43,480 nucleotides of DNA from Candidatus Bathyarchaeota archaeon (lineage in GTDB: Archaea > Thermoproteota > Bathyarchaeia > Bathyarchaeales > SOJC01). Numbering within the stretch: the stretch's first letter is position 1; each line of letters starts with the position of its first letter. The stretch covers positions 623,434 to 666,913 of the forward strand of contig CP070683.1 in assembly GCA_020352645.1 (NCBI GenBank), read 5' to 3'. Below, piece after piece: positions 15,395-23,155 of this stretch. A program made the position numbers and the translations under genes. Below the pieces are notes generated by a model that worked only from the letters and a program-made list of their open reading frames with translations, had not been told where the DNA came from and did not search any database.

Positions 15395-16498
15395 TCAGTA
15401 GATGATTCTCGTCAACTTCTCAGTCTTAGCGGCTGTCCTAATTTCTCTAGCAATTCTTCTCCCCGTTGACATCGGCTCGTTAAACAGGTAGCAAGAGTAG
15501 GGTGATCCTTCAGGGAATAGGTTTGTGCCTGCTACGATTCGAGCAGATATCTCAAAGACTGTGAATCCTCTCCGAGGATTGTAGATTGTTTCCAAGCAAA
15601 ACGCGCCCAGCATTCCTGGGGGAAACAGTGTTTTTGAAACATTGACCGTGTTGATGCCCATCTCCATCACAGCTGGTAGAAAACTCTCTCGTATCACTAT
15701 TGGTTGGTTCCCTGTAACTGTGTAGTCAAAGAATTCCTCCGGGATTTTGGGCAATCCTCTATAGCTTTCGTCGATTGGTTCAATCCTCTTGTCCATACTC
15801 AGCAGTTCTACTCTTCCCTCCTTCATTCCAGGGCCTTTGTCTTCAAGAAGCGAGTAGAAATAGTGGCTGTAGTATCTTACACCCGGTATGAACTCTTGAA
15901 ATGTTAGGTTTCTCGCTTCTTCTCTCGGGATTATACCTTGTTTCACTCTCTCCATCAGTTTTCTTTCAAGTTCTCTGCGCGAAGCTACAGTGAAGAAACC
16001 TCTTCCTCCTTTGGCCCCTGAAAGCTTGACGAAAGTTTTCCTCCCATCCTCAGGAATAGAATCATATGCTTCAGGCAGCACTAAACCAGCTTTCACAAGC
16101 CACTTTCTCTGCTTTTCCCTATCTCTCTCCCACTCAAGCGTCTTCCTGTTGCCGAACATCGGGACGCAGAACTTCGCTTCTAATTCCTTTGGCCCCACAT
16201 ATTCAACAAAAGAGCCATGTGGCACGATTATCGAATTATTCTCAACAAGCTCCTCTTGAATTCTGGGTAGAAGCACATCTGAGAATTCATCCACGATGAT
16301 ATACTTGTCTGGCTTGCCGTAAGGGAAAGAATCGTAGACATGCTTTCTATCTCTCTTGCAGATTCCTAGAGTCCTGTAGCCCTCTTTCTTTGCTCCATGG
16401 AAGATCTGCAGTGCAGAGTGCGAGCATGCTGTTGCTATAGTGATTCTTTCCTTGTCGTAGTCTGAAAGTATCCGATCAATTGTTGTTTTCTCAATCAT
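15395..16498 (-). CDS. purP: PurP, formate-dependent FAICAR synthetase
   Basis: About 367 residues of the archaeal enzyme that uses formate and ATP to turn AICAR into FAICAR in IMP synthesis. Family hallmarks are TACSHSALQIFHGAKKEGY near the N-terminus, SIIVPHGSFVEYVG and PMFGNRKTLEWERDREKQRKWL, the ATP-grasp segment TFVKLSGAKGGRGFF, and the C-terminal FEISARIVAGTNLF. The length is normal (about 340-370). The start is ATG 16498, overlapping the last codons of purC by eight bases, so the two are translated from one message. The promoter is that of purC. Confidence 0.94.
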   Translation of the reverse strand: MIEKTTIDRILSDYDKERITIATACSHSALQIFHGAKKEGYRTLGICKRDRKHVYDSFPYGKPDKYIIVDEFSDVLLPRIQEELVENNSIIVPHGSFVEYVGPKELEAKFCVPMFGNRKTLEWERDREKQRKWLVKAGLVLPEAYDSIPEDGRKTFVKLSGAKGGRGFFTVASRRELERKLMERVKQGIIPREEARNLTFQEFIPGVRYYSHYFYSLLEDKGPGMKEGRVELLSMDKRIEPIDESYRGLPKIPEEFFDYTVTGNQPIVIRESFLPAVMEMGINTVNVSKTLFPPGMLGAFCLETIYNPRRGFTVFEISARIVAGTNLFPEGSPYSCYLFNEPMSTGRRIAREIRTAAKTEKLTRIIY

Positions 16499-17357
16499 GG
16501 GCAAAACCGAAAACCTTCGCTATTTGGTCCGGGGTCAGAAGATTGGCGGCTTTTATTGTTCTTTTGCCATCTTTGTGGGCAGTCTGAATACAGTTCTTGT
16601 AGCTAGTGCAGCTGCCATCTGTGTCAGCTGCGAAGCCTTTGCATGCTCTGAAAACACTGGTACTAATCTCATCGATTACCATTATTCTGCCGTTAACCTT
16701 CCTCTTTCCCACTTCGATCTTCCCATCGACCAGATGTAGCATCCTTCGTGAGAATTCATCACATAAGATCTGAGCTACTTTCTCTGTGAGGCTCTTGACT
16801 TCTTCAACCTCTTCAGGCTTCATGATGTCAAGCTGCACCAATGTGTCATCCCGCATCAGAATATCGGGTTCATTCGGCAGGCCTTTAGAGTAGATCTCAA
16901 CAAGAGTGTTTAAAGGTGCGCATGGTCTCTTATGGGGATGTCTTCGCCACAGACTGCCGTAATAGCTCATTCGGAAGACCACTTCCAGATTGTTTAGATT
17001 GCCTGAGCCTTGAAGATCCTTGGCTTCATTCTTGCGAGAAAAAAGGGACGCTGGCTCCACAATCATTCTTCTTTCGTCGAGATTTTCTATGAAGTGAGTT
17101 GGAATGTTTTTTTCTTCCAGCAGCTTGAAAAAGTAAGTTGTCGATTCACAATCAACGATTCCTTTTCCAGGAATTTCCCCAACCACCGTATCGTATCCAG
17201 AGTCGAAAACAACTCTCTCGGTCGGTCTTCCTTTGTCCAACACGTATCCTGTAGCGCTGTCCTTGAAAACCATCACGAATTTGCCAACATGATCTATCTG
17301 ATCAGTCTTCTCAATCTCGAACACATCCTTTGTCTTACCAATATATACCTGTCTCAT
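16491..17357 (-). CDS. purC: SAICAR synthetase PurC
   Basis: A 288-residue phosphoribosylaminoimidazole-succinocarboxamide synthase, which joins aspartate to CAIR in purine synthesis. It has the N-terminal ATP-binding GKTKDVFEI, GKGIVDCESTTYFFKLLE, the segment PTHFIENLDERRMIVEP, and VEVVFRMSYYGSLWRR-type strands. The C-terminal IDEISTSVFRACKG differs from the usual DExxTPDxSRxW, a variation to note. Start: ATG 17357 is preferred over GTG 17375 because GAGGT lies five bases before it, and the TATA box centred at 17398 puts the transcript start near 17372, inside the longer frame. It leads a two-gene unit with purP. Confidence 0.92.
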   Translation of the reverse strand: MRQVYIGKTKDVFEIEKTDQIDHVGKFVMVFKDSATGYVLDKGRPTERVVFDSGYDTVVGEIPGKGIVDCESTTYFFKLLEEKNIPTHFIENLDERRMIVEPASLFSRKNEAKDLQGSGNLNNLEVVFRMSYYGSLWRRHPHKRPCAPLNTLVEIYSKGLPNEPDILMRDDTLVQLDIMKPEEVEEVKSLTEKVAQILCDEFSRRMLHLVDGKIEVGKRKVNGRIMVIDEISTSVFRACKGFAADTDGSCTSYKNCIQTAHKDGKRTIKAANLLTPDQIAKVFGFAHD

Positions 17358-17393
17358 GTGATACCTCAGTGTCACTCTTCTTCAGTTACATTG

Positions 17394-17402
17394 TTTTTAT
17401 AA
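17394..17402 (-). promoter_or_regulatory. TATA box of the purC-purP unit
   Basis: Minus strand TTATAAAAA, centred 41 bases before ATG 17357. This decides the purC start, because the upstream GTG would fall at or before the transcript start. Confidence 0.6.
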
Positions 17403-17512
17403 CTTGTGGGGGGAGAAACTATGGAACACAATCGACTGCTTAGATAGCATGAGATTTATGGATCAAAGAAATGAAGAGAACGTGCATGTAGGCAAACTCA
17501 GAAGACTACACA

Positions 17513-17710
17513 TCAAGTCCTTTGAGTTCTAGGAGCTACGACAGATTCCTCGAACAAGCCAATTGCTAAAGAGATACCATCATCGACACTTTGCTTGGTT
17601 TTCTGCGATTTATGTGCAGAACCTATCCAGTAAAGACTCCATCCCAGAAACCACAGAAACATTATTGCAGGGAGAACCATGATGGCGATTATCTGTCGGT
17701 GGATTGGCAA
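17513..17710 (-). CDS. Small single-span membrane protein
   Basis: A 65-residue protein with one strong membrane helix at about residues 8-30 (IAIMVLPAIMFLWFLGWSLYWIG) and a charged C-terminal half. The start is TTG 17710 with GGGT just upstream; ATG 17680 would remove ten residues but keep most of the helix. A TATA-like TTTATTCG is near 17744-17751. No family or partner recognised; its composition resembles many small archaeal membrane proteins. Confidence 0.5.
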   Translation of the reverse strand: MPIHRQIIAIMVLPAIMFLWFLGWSLYWIGSAHKSQKTKQSVDDGISLAIGLFEESVVAPRTQRT

Positions 17711-18025
17711 ATTCTTACCCGGGAAGCACAGATAAGAATATTCGAATAAAGCCTTTGTGAAGTGGGAATAAATATTTCAGATAAGCACGTACATTCGCCC
17801 CCATCAACCAACGGCCAAGCAATATATCTTCGATGTTATGGTAGAAGAGCTTGGCTCAACAGAGCCCGGATTTACGTTTTCAGAAAATCGATATTATCTG
17901 TCACCTATGACTGGTACAAACATTGGAAATGAAAGGCGTTACCTGAGAAGTGAATAGAGGCTGTATGTGGCTAGTTTCAGGAAATATCCGGGGGTCCAGC
18001 GAGGAAATCTCATTCCAGCGATTAA
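17711..18025. other. Gene-poor region between a small membrane gene and a pseudogene
   Basis: It contains A/T-rich TATA-like blocks (near 17768-17777 and 17820-17827) and a 39-codon plus-strand open frame at 17838-17957 without a ribosome site. It may include further decayed sequence next to the broken metallo-beta-lactamase gene, but nothing could be identified. Confidence 0.3.
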
Positions 18026-18456
18026 TTACATTATTGCTTTCATAGTGCACTCAACCGAGAAGGGCTGTCCATGCCCTGGATAGACCATTTCTACGCCTAG
18101 CTCCAGGAGGCATTTCCAGCTTTCTTTCGCTTTCTCGATGTCATCAGCTAAAACAGGCAAGCCAGGATTGTACCTCAGTGGGAGCTTGTTCATTGCCAGA
18201 TCTCCCACAAATGCTTCACCTGAATCCAGCAGTACACTCAATGATCCCGCAGTATGGCCTGGAGTGTACACCACTCTACCAGAAATGCCGTAGTCGACTA
18301 GAGAGAGTCAGAAGGCTTTAAGCGAATGTTTCTGATTCCCGTCTCGAATTCTCCAATCTTGCGCGGTGCGCCTCCATCAATCATTATGGTCCCTTTGTCT
18401 TGTATGATGTAGCAATCGTTGAACCCTAAAGGCATTGAGAAGATCTTCTGAGCCAT
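18026..18456 (-). pseudogene. Metallo-beta-lactamase fold hydrolase, broken by deletion and frameshift
   Basis: The N-terminal piece (MAQKIFSMPLGFNDCYIIQD, then GTIMIDGG, ending RLKPSD) runs to a stop near 18298. The C-terminal piece resumes in another frame from SLVDYGISGRVVYTPGHTAGS through VGDLAMN and YPGHGQP. Both halves belong to one glyoxalase II-like hydrolase, but the middle, which should carry the HxHxDH zinc motif and its flanks (roughly 80-90 residues by family length), is missing. The remaining metal ligands GHT, GDL and GHG are intact. The original start would be ATG 18456 after AGAGGAAACAAG. The gene cannot make a working enzyme; a later in-frame GTG could at best give an 82-residue fragment. 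Confidence 0.82.
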
Positions 18457-18590
18457 CTTGTTTCCTCTGGTCAGTAGCCGGTTGGAGGACATAAACATTA
18501 AGATCAATGAATCGCAGAAAATCGGATGGTTTGCGGGAAAGAGATCTGAGGATGGCTGCCATTTTGGGGGTGTTGGGATTAGAGTCTTTC

Positions 18591-19283
18591 TTAGACCGCT
18601 TTGAGTTGCTTCCTGCTCAGTTTTTCACTGAGTTCCTGTAGACTGTGAATGACACGGTTTCCTGAGTGCCCGTGAGTTCTGTCAAGGTGGAAAGCTAATA
18701 TGCCCAGTCTTCTCGGTATGGTGTAATCAAAGAATCGGTCATCACCAACGTGAACCATTTCTTTGGGAGAGACGTGACAGATATCGCATATTCTTCGGTA
18801 AAGTCTAGTATTTTTCTTGACGAGTCCGAAATCCGAGGTTGCAGAAAAGACATGCTCAAAATAACGCTTAATCTCTGTCCTCTCAAGTTGTGGATCAGCG
18901 AATTCCCTCCGAGCGTTAGTCACTATTATCAGTCTATATTGTTCGGATCTTAGTTCTTCCAGAACTTCAGGTACTTCTGAAAAAGCCTTGATCTTGTGTG
19001 CAAAAGAATCCAGAATCTCTTCAGGAGATATGTTTATGCCGAATCTCTCTATCCAATAGCTTAGATCGTACCATTCAAGCCTCTTCCTGCCGATCTTGTT
19101 ATACTCAGCAATAACGCTCTTCTGTGCTTCTTCAAATGAAACGCCGTTCTTGATAGCTGACAGGCGAGGTATTCCTTCCAGCCACACCGAATCCACGAAC
19201 GAAGTATCTGTAATAGTCCCATCTAGGTCGAATGACACGATTCTCGGTCGGCCCATTTTCTCCTGTTCTCCCTCCAGAGACAT
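18591..19283 (-). CDS. HAD superfamily hydrolase
   Basis: A 230-residue HAD hydrolase. Motif I is SFDLDGTITD (nucleophile Asp19 and Asp21). Motif II is the IIVTNAR strand near 119. Motif III is the Lys in FGLVKKNTRLY. Motif IV is VHVGDDRFFDYTIPRRLG. The cap between motifs I and II is helical, as in the phosphoglycolate phosphatase-like/haloacid dehalogenase subclass, so a small phosphoester substrate is likely. ATG 19283 gives the full frame; ATG 19256 (MGRPRIVSFDLDG), just after GGAG, may be the true start. Confidence 0.85.
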   Translation of the reverse strand: MSLEGEQEKMGRPRIVSFDLDGTITDTSFVDSVWLEGIPRLSAIKNGVSFEEAQKSVIAEYNKIGRKRLEWYDLSYWIERFGINISPEEILDSFAHKIKAFSEVPEVLEELRSEQYRLIIVTNARREFADPQLERTEIKRYFEHVFSATSDFGLVKKNTRLYRRICDICHVSPKEMVHVGDDRFFDYTIPRRLGILAFHLDRTHGHSGNRVIHSLQELSEKLSRKQLKAV

Positions 19284-19407
19284 TGCTACCGGCTATTTGA
19301 CTGTTTACCGTAAAACTCACACAAAAAGAGGACTGATTACGGGTTACGCGGGAGAGGGGCCGGCTACAATGAAACGTACTCTGGTCATGCTTCATTGAAA
19401 TCCAACG

Positions 19408-20163
19408 TCATTCTTTGTATGCCATGACTTGTAGACTCGTTATTTTTCCGCTCAGCTCTGGAGACACATCAACGTCATATGTTGATTCGGAGACAATCGT
19501 TACTCTGTCAAATCCTGCTGTTCTTATAGTATCCAAATATTGGTTTTTCTCGAGGGCGCCAGCAATGCATCCAGCCCATGCATCAAAGCTTTTCTTGATC
19601 TCTGCAGGCAGTTCTCCCTCCGTGACTAAGTCGGAAATCATAATTCTGCCACCGGCTTTCAGCACTCGGTACGCTTCTCGGAACACTTTTTCCTTGTCAG
19701 GAGCTAGGTTAATCACGCAATTGCTTATCACAGCGTCTACGGATTCGTTTTCTACCGGCAGTTTTTCTATTTCGCCTAGTCGGAATTCCACATTTTTGTA
19801 GCCGTGCTGGATAGCTGTAGCTTTGGCTCGATCTACCATTTCTTGGGTCATATCAACCCCAATTGCCTTTCCACATGCGCCGACCTTTCTTGAGGCAAGG
19901 AAAACATCTATGCCTCCTCCAGATCCTAAATCGAGCACAATCTCGCCCTCTTTTAGACTGGCCAATGCTACTGGATTCCCGCAACCTAGTCCCATGACAG
20001 AATCTTCCGGGATATTATTCAGCTCCTCTCTCGAGTAGCCGATCTTCAAGGCTACATCATCTATGGGAGATCCACAATCACATGGGCTACAGCATGAATT
20101 AGCACCTTTCGCTAACTTTCCATATCTTTTCTTAACGAAATCCTTGACTTCTTTTTCCGCCAT
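19408..20163 (-). CDS. arsM: Arsenite methyltransferase ArsM
   Basis: A 251-residue SAM-dependent methyltransferase that methylates As(III) for detoxification. It has the SAM loop [15 protein letters not shown] near 76-90, [11 protein letters not shown], and the three conserved arsenic-binding cysteine sites: Cys24/Cys25 in NSCCSP, Cys149 in [12 protein letters not shown] and Cys199 in [11 protein letters not shown] 20163 is preferred over GTG 20172 because GGTGG lies just before it. The promoter has a TATA box at 20211-20218 flanked by two matching dyads, one on the likely transcript start, so repression relieved by a metalloid is a reasonable inference. No ars transporter or ArsR gene is in the window. 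Confidence 0.93.
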   Translation of the reverse strand: MAEKEVKDFVKKRYGKLAKGANSCCSPCDCGSPIDDVALKIGYSREELNNIPEDSVMGLGCGNPVALASLKEGEIVLDLGSGGGIDVFLASRKVGACGKAIGVDMTQEMVDRAKATAIQHGYKNVEFRLGEIEKLPVENESVDAVISNCVINLAPDKEKVFREAYRVLKAGGRIMISDLVTEGELPAEIKKSFDAWAGCIAGALEKNQYLDTIRTAGFDRVTIVSESTYDVDVSPELSGKITSLQVMAYKE

Positions 20164-20180
20164 TCTACCCACCAGTTGCC

Positions 20181-20196
20181 TATAGGATGACCTATA
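20181..20196. promoter_or_regulatory. arsM operator candidate 1
   Basis: TATAGG-atga-CCTATA, a perfect dyad with 6-base arms, centred on the expected arsM transcript start. It shares the pattern TATWGG-N4-CCWATA with the dyad at 20221-20236. Confidence 0.65.
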
Positions 20197-20210
20197 TGTG
20201 AACTGTAAAA

Positions 20211-20218
20211 GATATAAA
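20211..20218 (-). promoter_or_regulatory. TATA box of arsM
   Basis: Minus strand TTTATATC, about 50 bases ahead of ATG 20163, placed between the two operator candidates. Confidence 0.6.
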
Positions 20219-20220
20219 TG

Positions 20221-20236
20221 TATTGGAAGCCCAATA
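20221..20236. promoter_or_regulatory. arsM operator candidate 2
   Basis: TATTGG-aagc-CCAATA, a perfect dyad abutting the upstream (BRE) side of the arsM TATA box. Its centre is exactly 40 bases from that of the first dyad, about four helical turns. Confidence 0.65.
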
Positions 20237-20325
20237 TTAGTAGATTCGCACAGGTATGCTAAGCGCGGTCAACCGCTATATGCTTTGTCGATGGGATCTT
20301 CTAACCTAAAGATTGAAGTGATCCC

Positions 20326-20835
20326 TCACAGGTTCTCTATTTTGCGCTCCATTGTTCCTTTGGAATCCAAGGGACGGTTCGGGGTGATTATATAGTTTCG
20401 TTTGTCTGTCTTGATCAAGAGCGCGTTACTGAGGTTGGTGATTGACAGAAACGCTCTTCCCAAGCCCGGGATGTGATAATAGCCCCCATGAAAGCTTGCG
20501 CCGAAAAGCCGGACGCCGAAGGGCATGAGTGTTTTCTCAATAGACTTAACTGCTTCAAGCGGTACACTCTTGTTTCCTCCTATTAGTATTGTCGTTTCTA
20601 TGATGAGCTCACGATCTGTTAGGATATATCTGGTTCGATAGAGAGAGGCAAGAATGGTTAGCACAATTGCAGCTACAAGCAGCGAGGCAAGTGAAGCGAT
20701 CACTCCAACCTCTCCCATAGGTGTGAAGTAAGCTGCAAATAGAAAGAAGACAGCTAAAGCTGCAATGAAGACAAAGAGGACAACGTATAAAAAGGAGGTT
20801 GCTCGTGAAACTTCGGGCTTGTTGACGATTTTCAT
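20326..20835 (-). CDS. Membrane protein with bacterial-type PH domain
   Basis: A 169-residue protein. Two membrane helices (about 14-36 and 44-66) are followed by a cytoplasmic beta domain of the bacterial PH (bPH2-like) kind: YRTRYILTDRELIIET, SVPLEAVKSIEKT, then FGASFHGGYYHIPGLGRAFLSITNLSNALLIKTDKRNYIITPNRP. The last part strongly resembles archaeal proteins of this family. These domains are thought to bind peptides, lipids or membrane partners; no specific role is known. Start ATG 20835, with a TATA-like CTTTAAGC near 20865-20873. It is divergent from the unit starting at 21059. Confidence 0.75.
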   Translation of the reverse strand: MKIVNKPEVSRATSFLYVVLFVFIAALAVFFLFAAYFTPMGEVGVIASLASLLVAAIVLTILASLYRTRYILTDRELIIETTILIGGNKSVPLEAVKSIEKTLMPFGVRLFGASFHGGYYHIPGLGRAFLSITNLSNALLIKTDKRNYIITPNRPLDSKGTMERKIENL

Positions 20836-20993
20836 CTTTGTACATTGGGCGGTTGATCTGCTTAAAGCTTGTTGACAACTGAGTGGTTCGTGGCTCTTGG
20901 CCTGCTGCGAAAGGTTTGGGGTAGAAGCCTATCTTGCCGGCGTCATTGTCTAAGGTTCAGGGCGAACTCATGACAACCATTGGGATTTGGCGG

Positions 20994-21004
20994 AATATAT
21001 AAAT
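20994..21004 (+). promoter_or_regulatory. TATA box of the 21059 membrane/exported unit
   Basis: The plus strand reads aatatataaat, giving an expected transcript start near 21025, directly in the palindrome that follows. Confidence 0.6.
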
Positions 21005-21023
21005 GTGCGGGGGGAGTACGTTG

Positions 21024-21043
21024 ATTATGACACGTGTCATAAT
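21024..21043. promoter_or_regulatory. 20-base perfect palindrome, operator candidate
   Basis: ATTATGACACGTGTCATAAT is its own reverse complement over all 20 bases. It sits at the predicted transcript start and 16 bases before ATG 21059, where a bound repressor would block initiation. Confidence 0.7.
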
Positions 21044-21058
21044 TAGTGATGTCTCGCA

Positions 21059-21424
21059 ATGCAAAGAAAGACCAGATTTTCCAAGAAACCTCTGAATTAC
21101 TATCTCATGAGAGTCAATCGAGCAAGCGTGTGGATAACATTGGTTCTTATGATAGTATTTGTTGGAACTGGGTACGCTTTGACAAGACCCAACTTAATCT
21201 ATTCTTTAAGCAGCGGTTTGATAGATTATCAAACCGCTCTTTACCTGCACACGACCCTGGACGTTCCTCTATTGAGCCTCTTGCTTCTGCATATAATGAT
21301 AGAGATCAAGTTTTCGCTGATGCGCTGGGGGTTTAAGAACCAGAGGCTTCTGAACGTGCTTATACTTCTTCTCAGTTTCACAATATTGGCTTTGATCTTG
21401 CAGATAGATGGTGCTAGAGCATGA
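21059..21424 (+). CDS. Small membrane protein, cytochrome b-like histidine spacing
   Basis: A 121-residue protein with three or four membrane helices (about 22-42, 58-84, 97-116) and a basic N-terminus. His64 (LYLH) and His78 (LLLLH) lie on one helix with 13 residues between them, the spacing of the two haem ligands in a helix of cytochrome b; a dimer could supply the four ligands. The overall look resembles DUF4405-type membrane cytochromes, but this is a resemblance, not an established match. Its end overlaps the start of the next gene (ATGA, four bases), so the two are co-translated. Expression is probably controlled by the palindrome at 21024-21043. Confidence 0.55.
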   Translation: MQRKTRFSKKPLNYYLMRVNRASVWITLVLMIVFVGTGYALTRPNLIYSLSSGLIDYQTALYLHTTLDVPLLSLLLLHIMIEIKFSLMRWGFKNQRLLNVLILLLSFTILALILQIDGARA

Positions 21425-22812
21425 TCGAATTGAACAGGGTAGAGAAGCTGGCAACCACCATTATTATAGTAACATCATTAGTGATTCTCAGTTCAACTAT
21501 GCTCCAATCGATTCCTCTAAGTACTCCATCACGCAGTAATCTCAGCATTGCAGCATCACTTGGAGGGACAACTGATCCGTCACTTGGAATCTATAGCTAC
21601 CTTAAAGGATTTGCAGCCAATGTTAGTGCTATTCCAGATCAAGGGTACCATTTTGATCATTGGAATCTAGATGGTCTGGAAACTAAGGAGAATCCAATAA
21701 GCATACTAATCAACGCATCTCACTCTTTACGTGCGGTTTTTGCTGTTAATTCTCCACTGCCAGTCGGAGATCACTATTTGATCATATCCACCACCCTTGG
21801 GGGAAGAACAGATCCACCCGCTGAAATACACAGATACAGTGAAGGATCAAGAGCGATTGTCACCGCTATATCTTACATTAGTCATAGATTCGATCACTGG
21901 AAATATAATGGGCAATTGATAACAGAAAACCCGTTGGCTGTCCCGGTTGAGAATGACATCTATCTACTGGCTGTTTTTGCAGCGGTCAGCTTCGCCCCGC
22001 CCGCAGGAAGCAATGTAATTGGAGAAGTGGAAGGAACTGAACTGAAACTGGAAAGCGAAATCACAATCGATGGAATTGGGATCTTCATGTTTGATCCTCA
22101 TATTATCACATCAAAGAGATCTGATATATTCCAACTGGGCCACTTCAGCATATTTGATGTTGTAGTCTACTTGAGCGAAACAGGAAAGATCTCAGCTGAA
22201 CATCACTTCGATGAGGAAATGAACACTCACGTAATCGATTCTATTGATGGGAAACGGAACTGGTGGTATCGCGCCTACTACGATGGAGGTGGCGCTGAGT
22301 CAAACGTCTTCCGAATGGATCACTATCCCGTGAAAGACAAAATGAGCATACAACTATTTCGGACGAACGAGGACATGTTGAAGTCAATATATAGTAGCTT
22401 TCGAAATCAAATTATGAGAACCAGACAAAACAAAAATCCAACGATTGCAGAGGTCAAGATAGAAGGAAACGTTGAAACTCTGCTTTTCCAAAATGTGACA
22501 GTTGAGGCACACAACATTAGAAACGATGTATTCAAGCCAGGTATTATCACAGCAATCGATGTGATTCTAAGCCTAGCCGATCAAGGCAAAATCTCATATG
22601 ATCTAAGATGGTACGCAGCGATAGGCAGTTCAGAAGTTAAGAGCTACTGGGTCGAAAGAATTAACGAAGACATTGCATCTGGAAGCTGTGGATTTGTCTA
22701 TGAATCAGGCGAGCGAAGCCTCAGCGGAAGCAATCATATCCATCTGCCCTCAGACATGAGGGTGATTAACTCCCCCGAATACACGCTTTGGTTTTGGATA
22801 TGTCTAGGGTGA
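21421..22812 (+). CDS. Exported protein with two InlB-like repeats and a duplicated unnamed domain
   Basis: A 463-residue protein. An N-terminal hydrophobic helix (about 11-29) acts as signal or anchor. Residues about 40-110 and 120-192 are two InlB/Listeria-Bacteroides-like beta repeats (LGGTTDPS ... HFDHWNLDG ... LRAVFA and LGGRTDPP ... RFDHWKYNG ... LLAVFA). Two copies of a second unit follow, about 200-320 and 345-450, each with a strand-helix core (SIFDVVVYLSETGKIS and TAIDVILSLADQGKIS) and a Trp-rich segment such as RNWWYRAYYDGG. I cannot name this domain. Overlap with the preceding gene implies joint function outside the membrane, perhaps redox or ligand binding. Confidence 0.6.
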   Translation: MIELNRVEKLATTIIIVTSLVILSSTMLQSIPLSTPSRSNLSIAASLGGTTDPSLGIYSYLKGFAANVSAIPDQGYHFDHWNLDGLETKENPISILINASHSLRAVFAVNSPLPVGDHYLIISTTLGGRTDPPAEIHRYSEGSRAIVTAISYISHRFDHWKYNGQLITENPLAVPVENDIYLLAVFAAVSFAPPAGSNVIGEVEGTELKLESEITIDGIGIFMFDPHIITSKRSDIFQLGHFSIFDVVVYLSETGKISAEHHFDEEMNTHVIDSIDGKRNWWYRAYYDGGGAESNVFRMDHYPVKDKMSIQLFRTNEDMLKSIYSSFRNQIMRTRQNKNPTIAEVKIEGNVETLLFQNVTVEAHNIRNDVFKPGIITAIDVILSLADQGKISYDLRWYAAIGSSEVKSYWVERINEDIASGSCGFVYESGERSLSGSNHIHLPSDMRVINSPEYTLWFWICLG

Positions 22813-23010
22813 AATGCTGCTTGGCTTCACACGTCTAAAAGGCCGAGAAGAACCTGCTTAGTTTGAGTTTAAACCGGCACTCAATCAAGAGAAATCTCCT
22901 GACGCATGCGTTATCGTGGGAGCACACTCTTGAAAGATGTTTCGAGATTACTAGTATATTGGATGCTGATTCAGGCTTCATACTTCTTTTTAGAAATCCA
23001 GTGTTATATC

Positions 23011-23148
23011 ATGACGGTTGGCATGACGAAGAAGAAATCTAGGAAGAGAATAAAAATAAATGGAAAGTATATGCGCGTCAGACAGCGATCGACAAGAAGG
23101 GGGAGAAAAGGGACGATATTAGGTCGATGGAGACCTAAGCGAAAGTAA
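23011..23148 (+). CDS. Small highly basic protein
   Basis: A 45-residue frame from ATG 23011 (or 41 from ATG 23023). About half the residues of the segment TKKKSRKRIKINGKYMRVRQ and the following RSTRRGRKGTILGRWRPKRK are Lys or Arg. The frame stays open upstream to 22906, but those codons encode an unrelated hydrophobic stretch, so I take the basic part as the gene. Such composition fits a nucleic-acid or ribosome-associated peptide; no ribosomal protein match can be claimed. It ends seven bases before the stop of the convergent aminopeptidase gene. Confidence 0.4.
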   Translation: MTVGMTKKKSRKRIKINGKYMRVRQRSTRRGRKGTILGRWRPKRK

Positions 23149-23155
23149 AAGCGTT

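Noticed and set aside
17838-17957. 39-codon plus-strand frame
   Set aside because: No ribosome site, no good promoter distance and no recognisable features.
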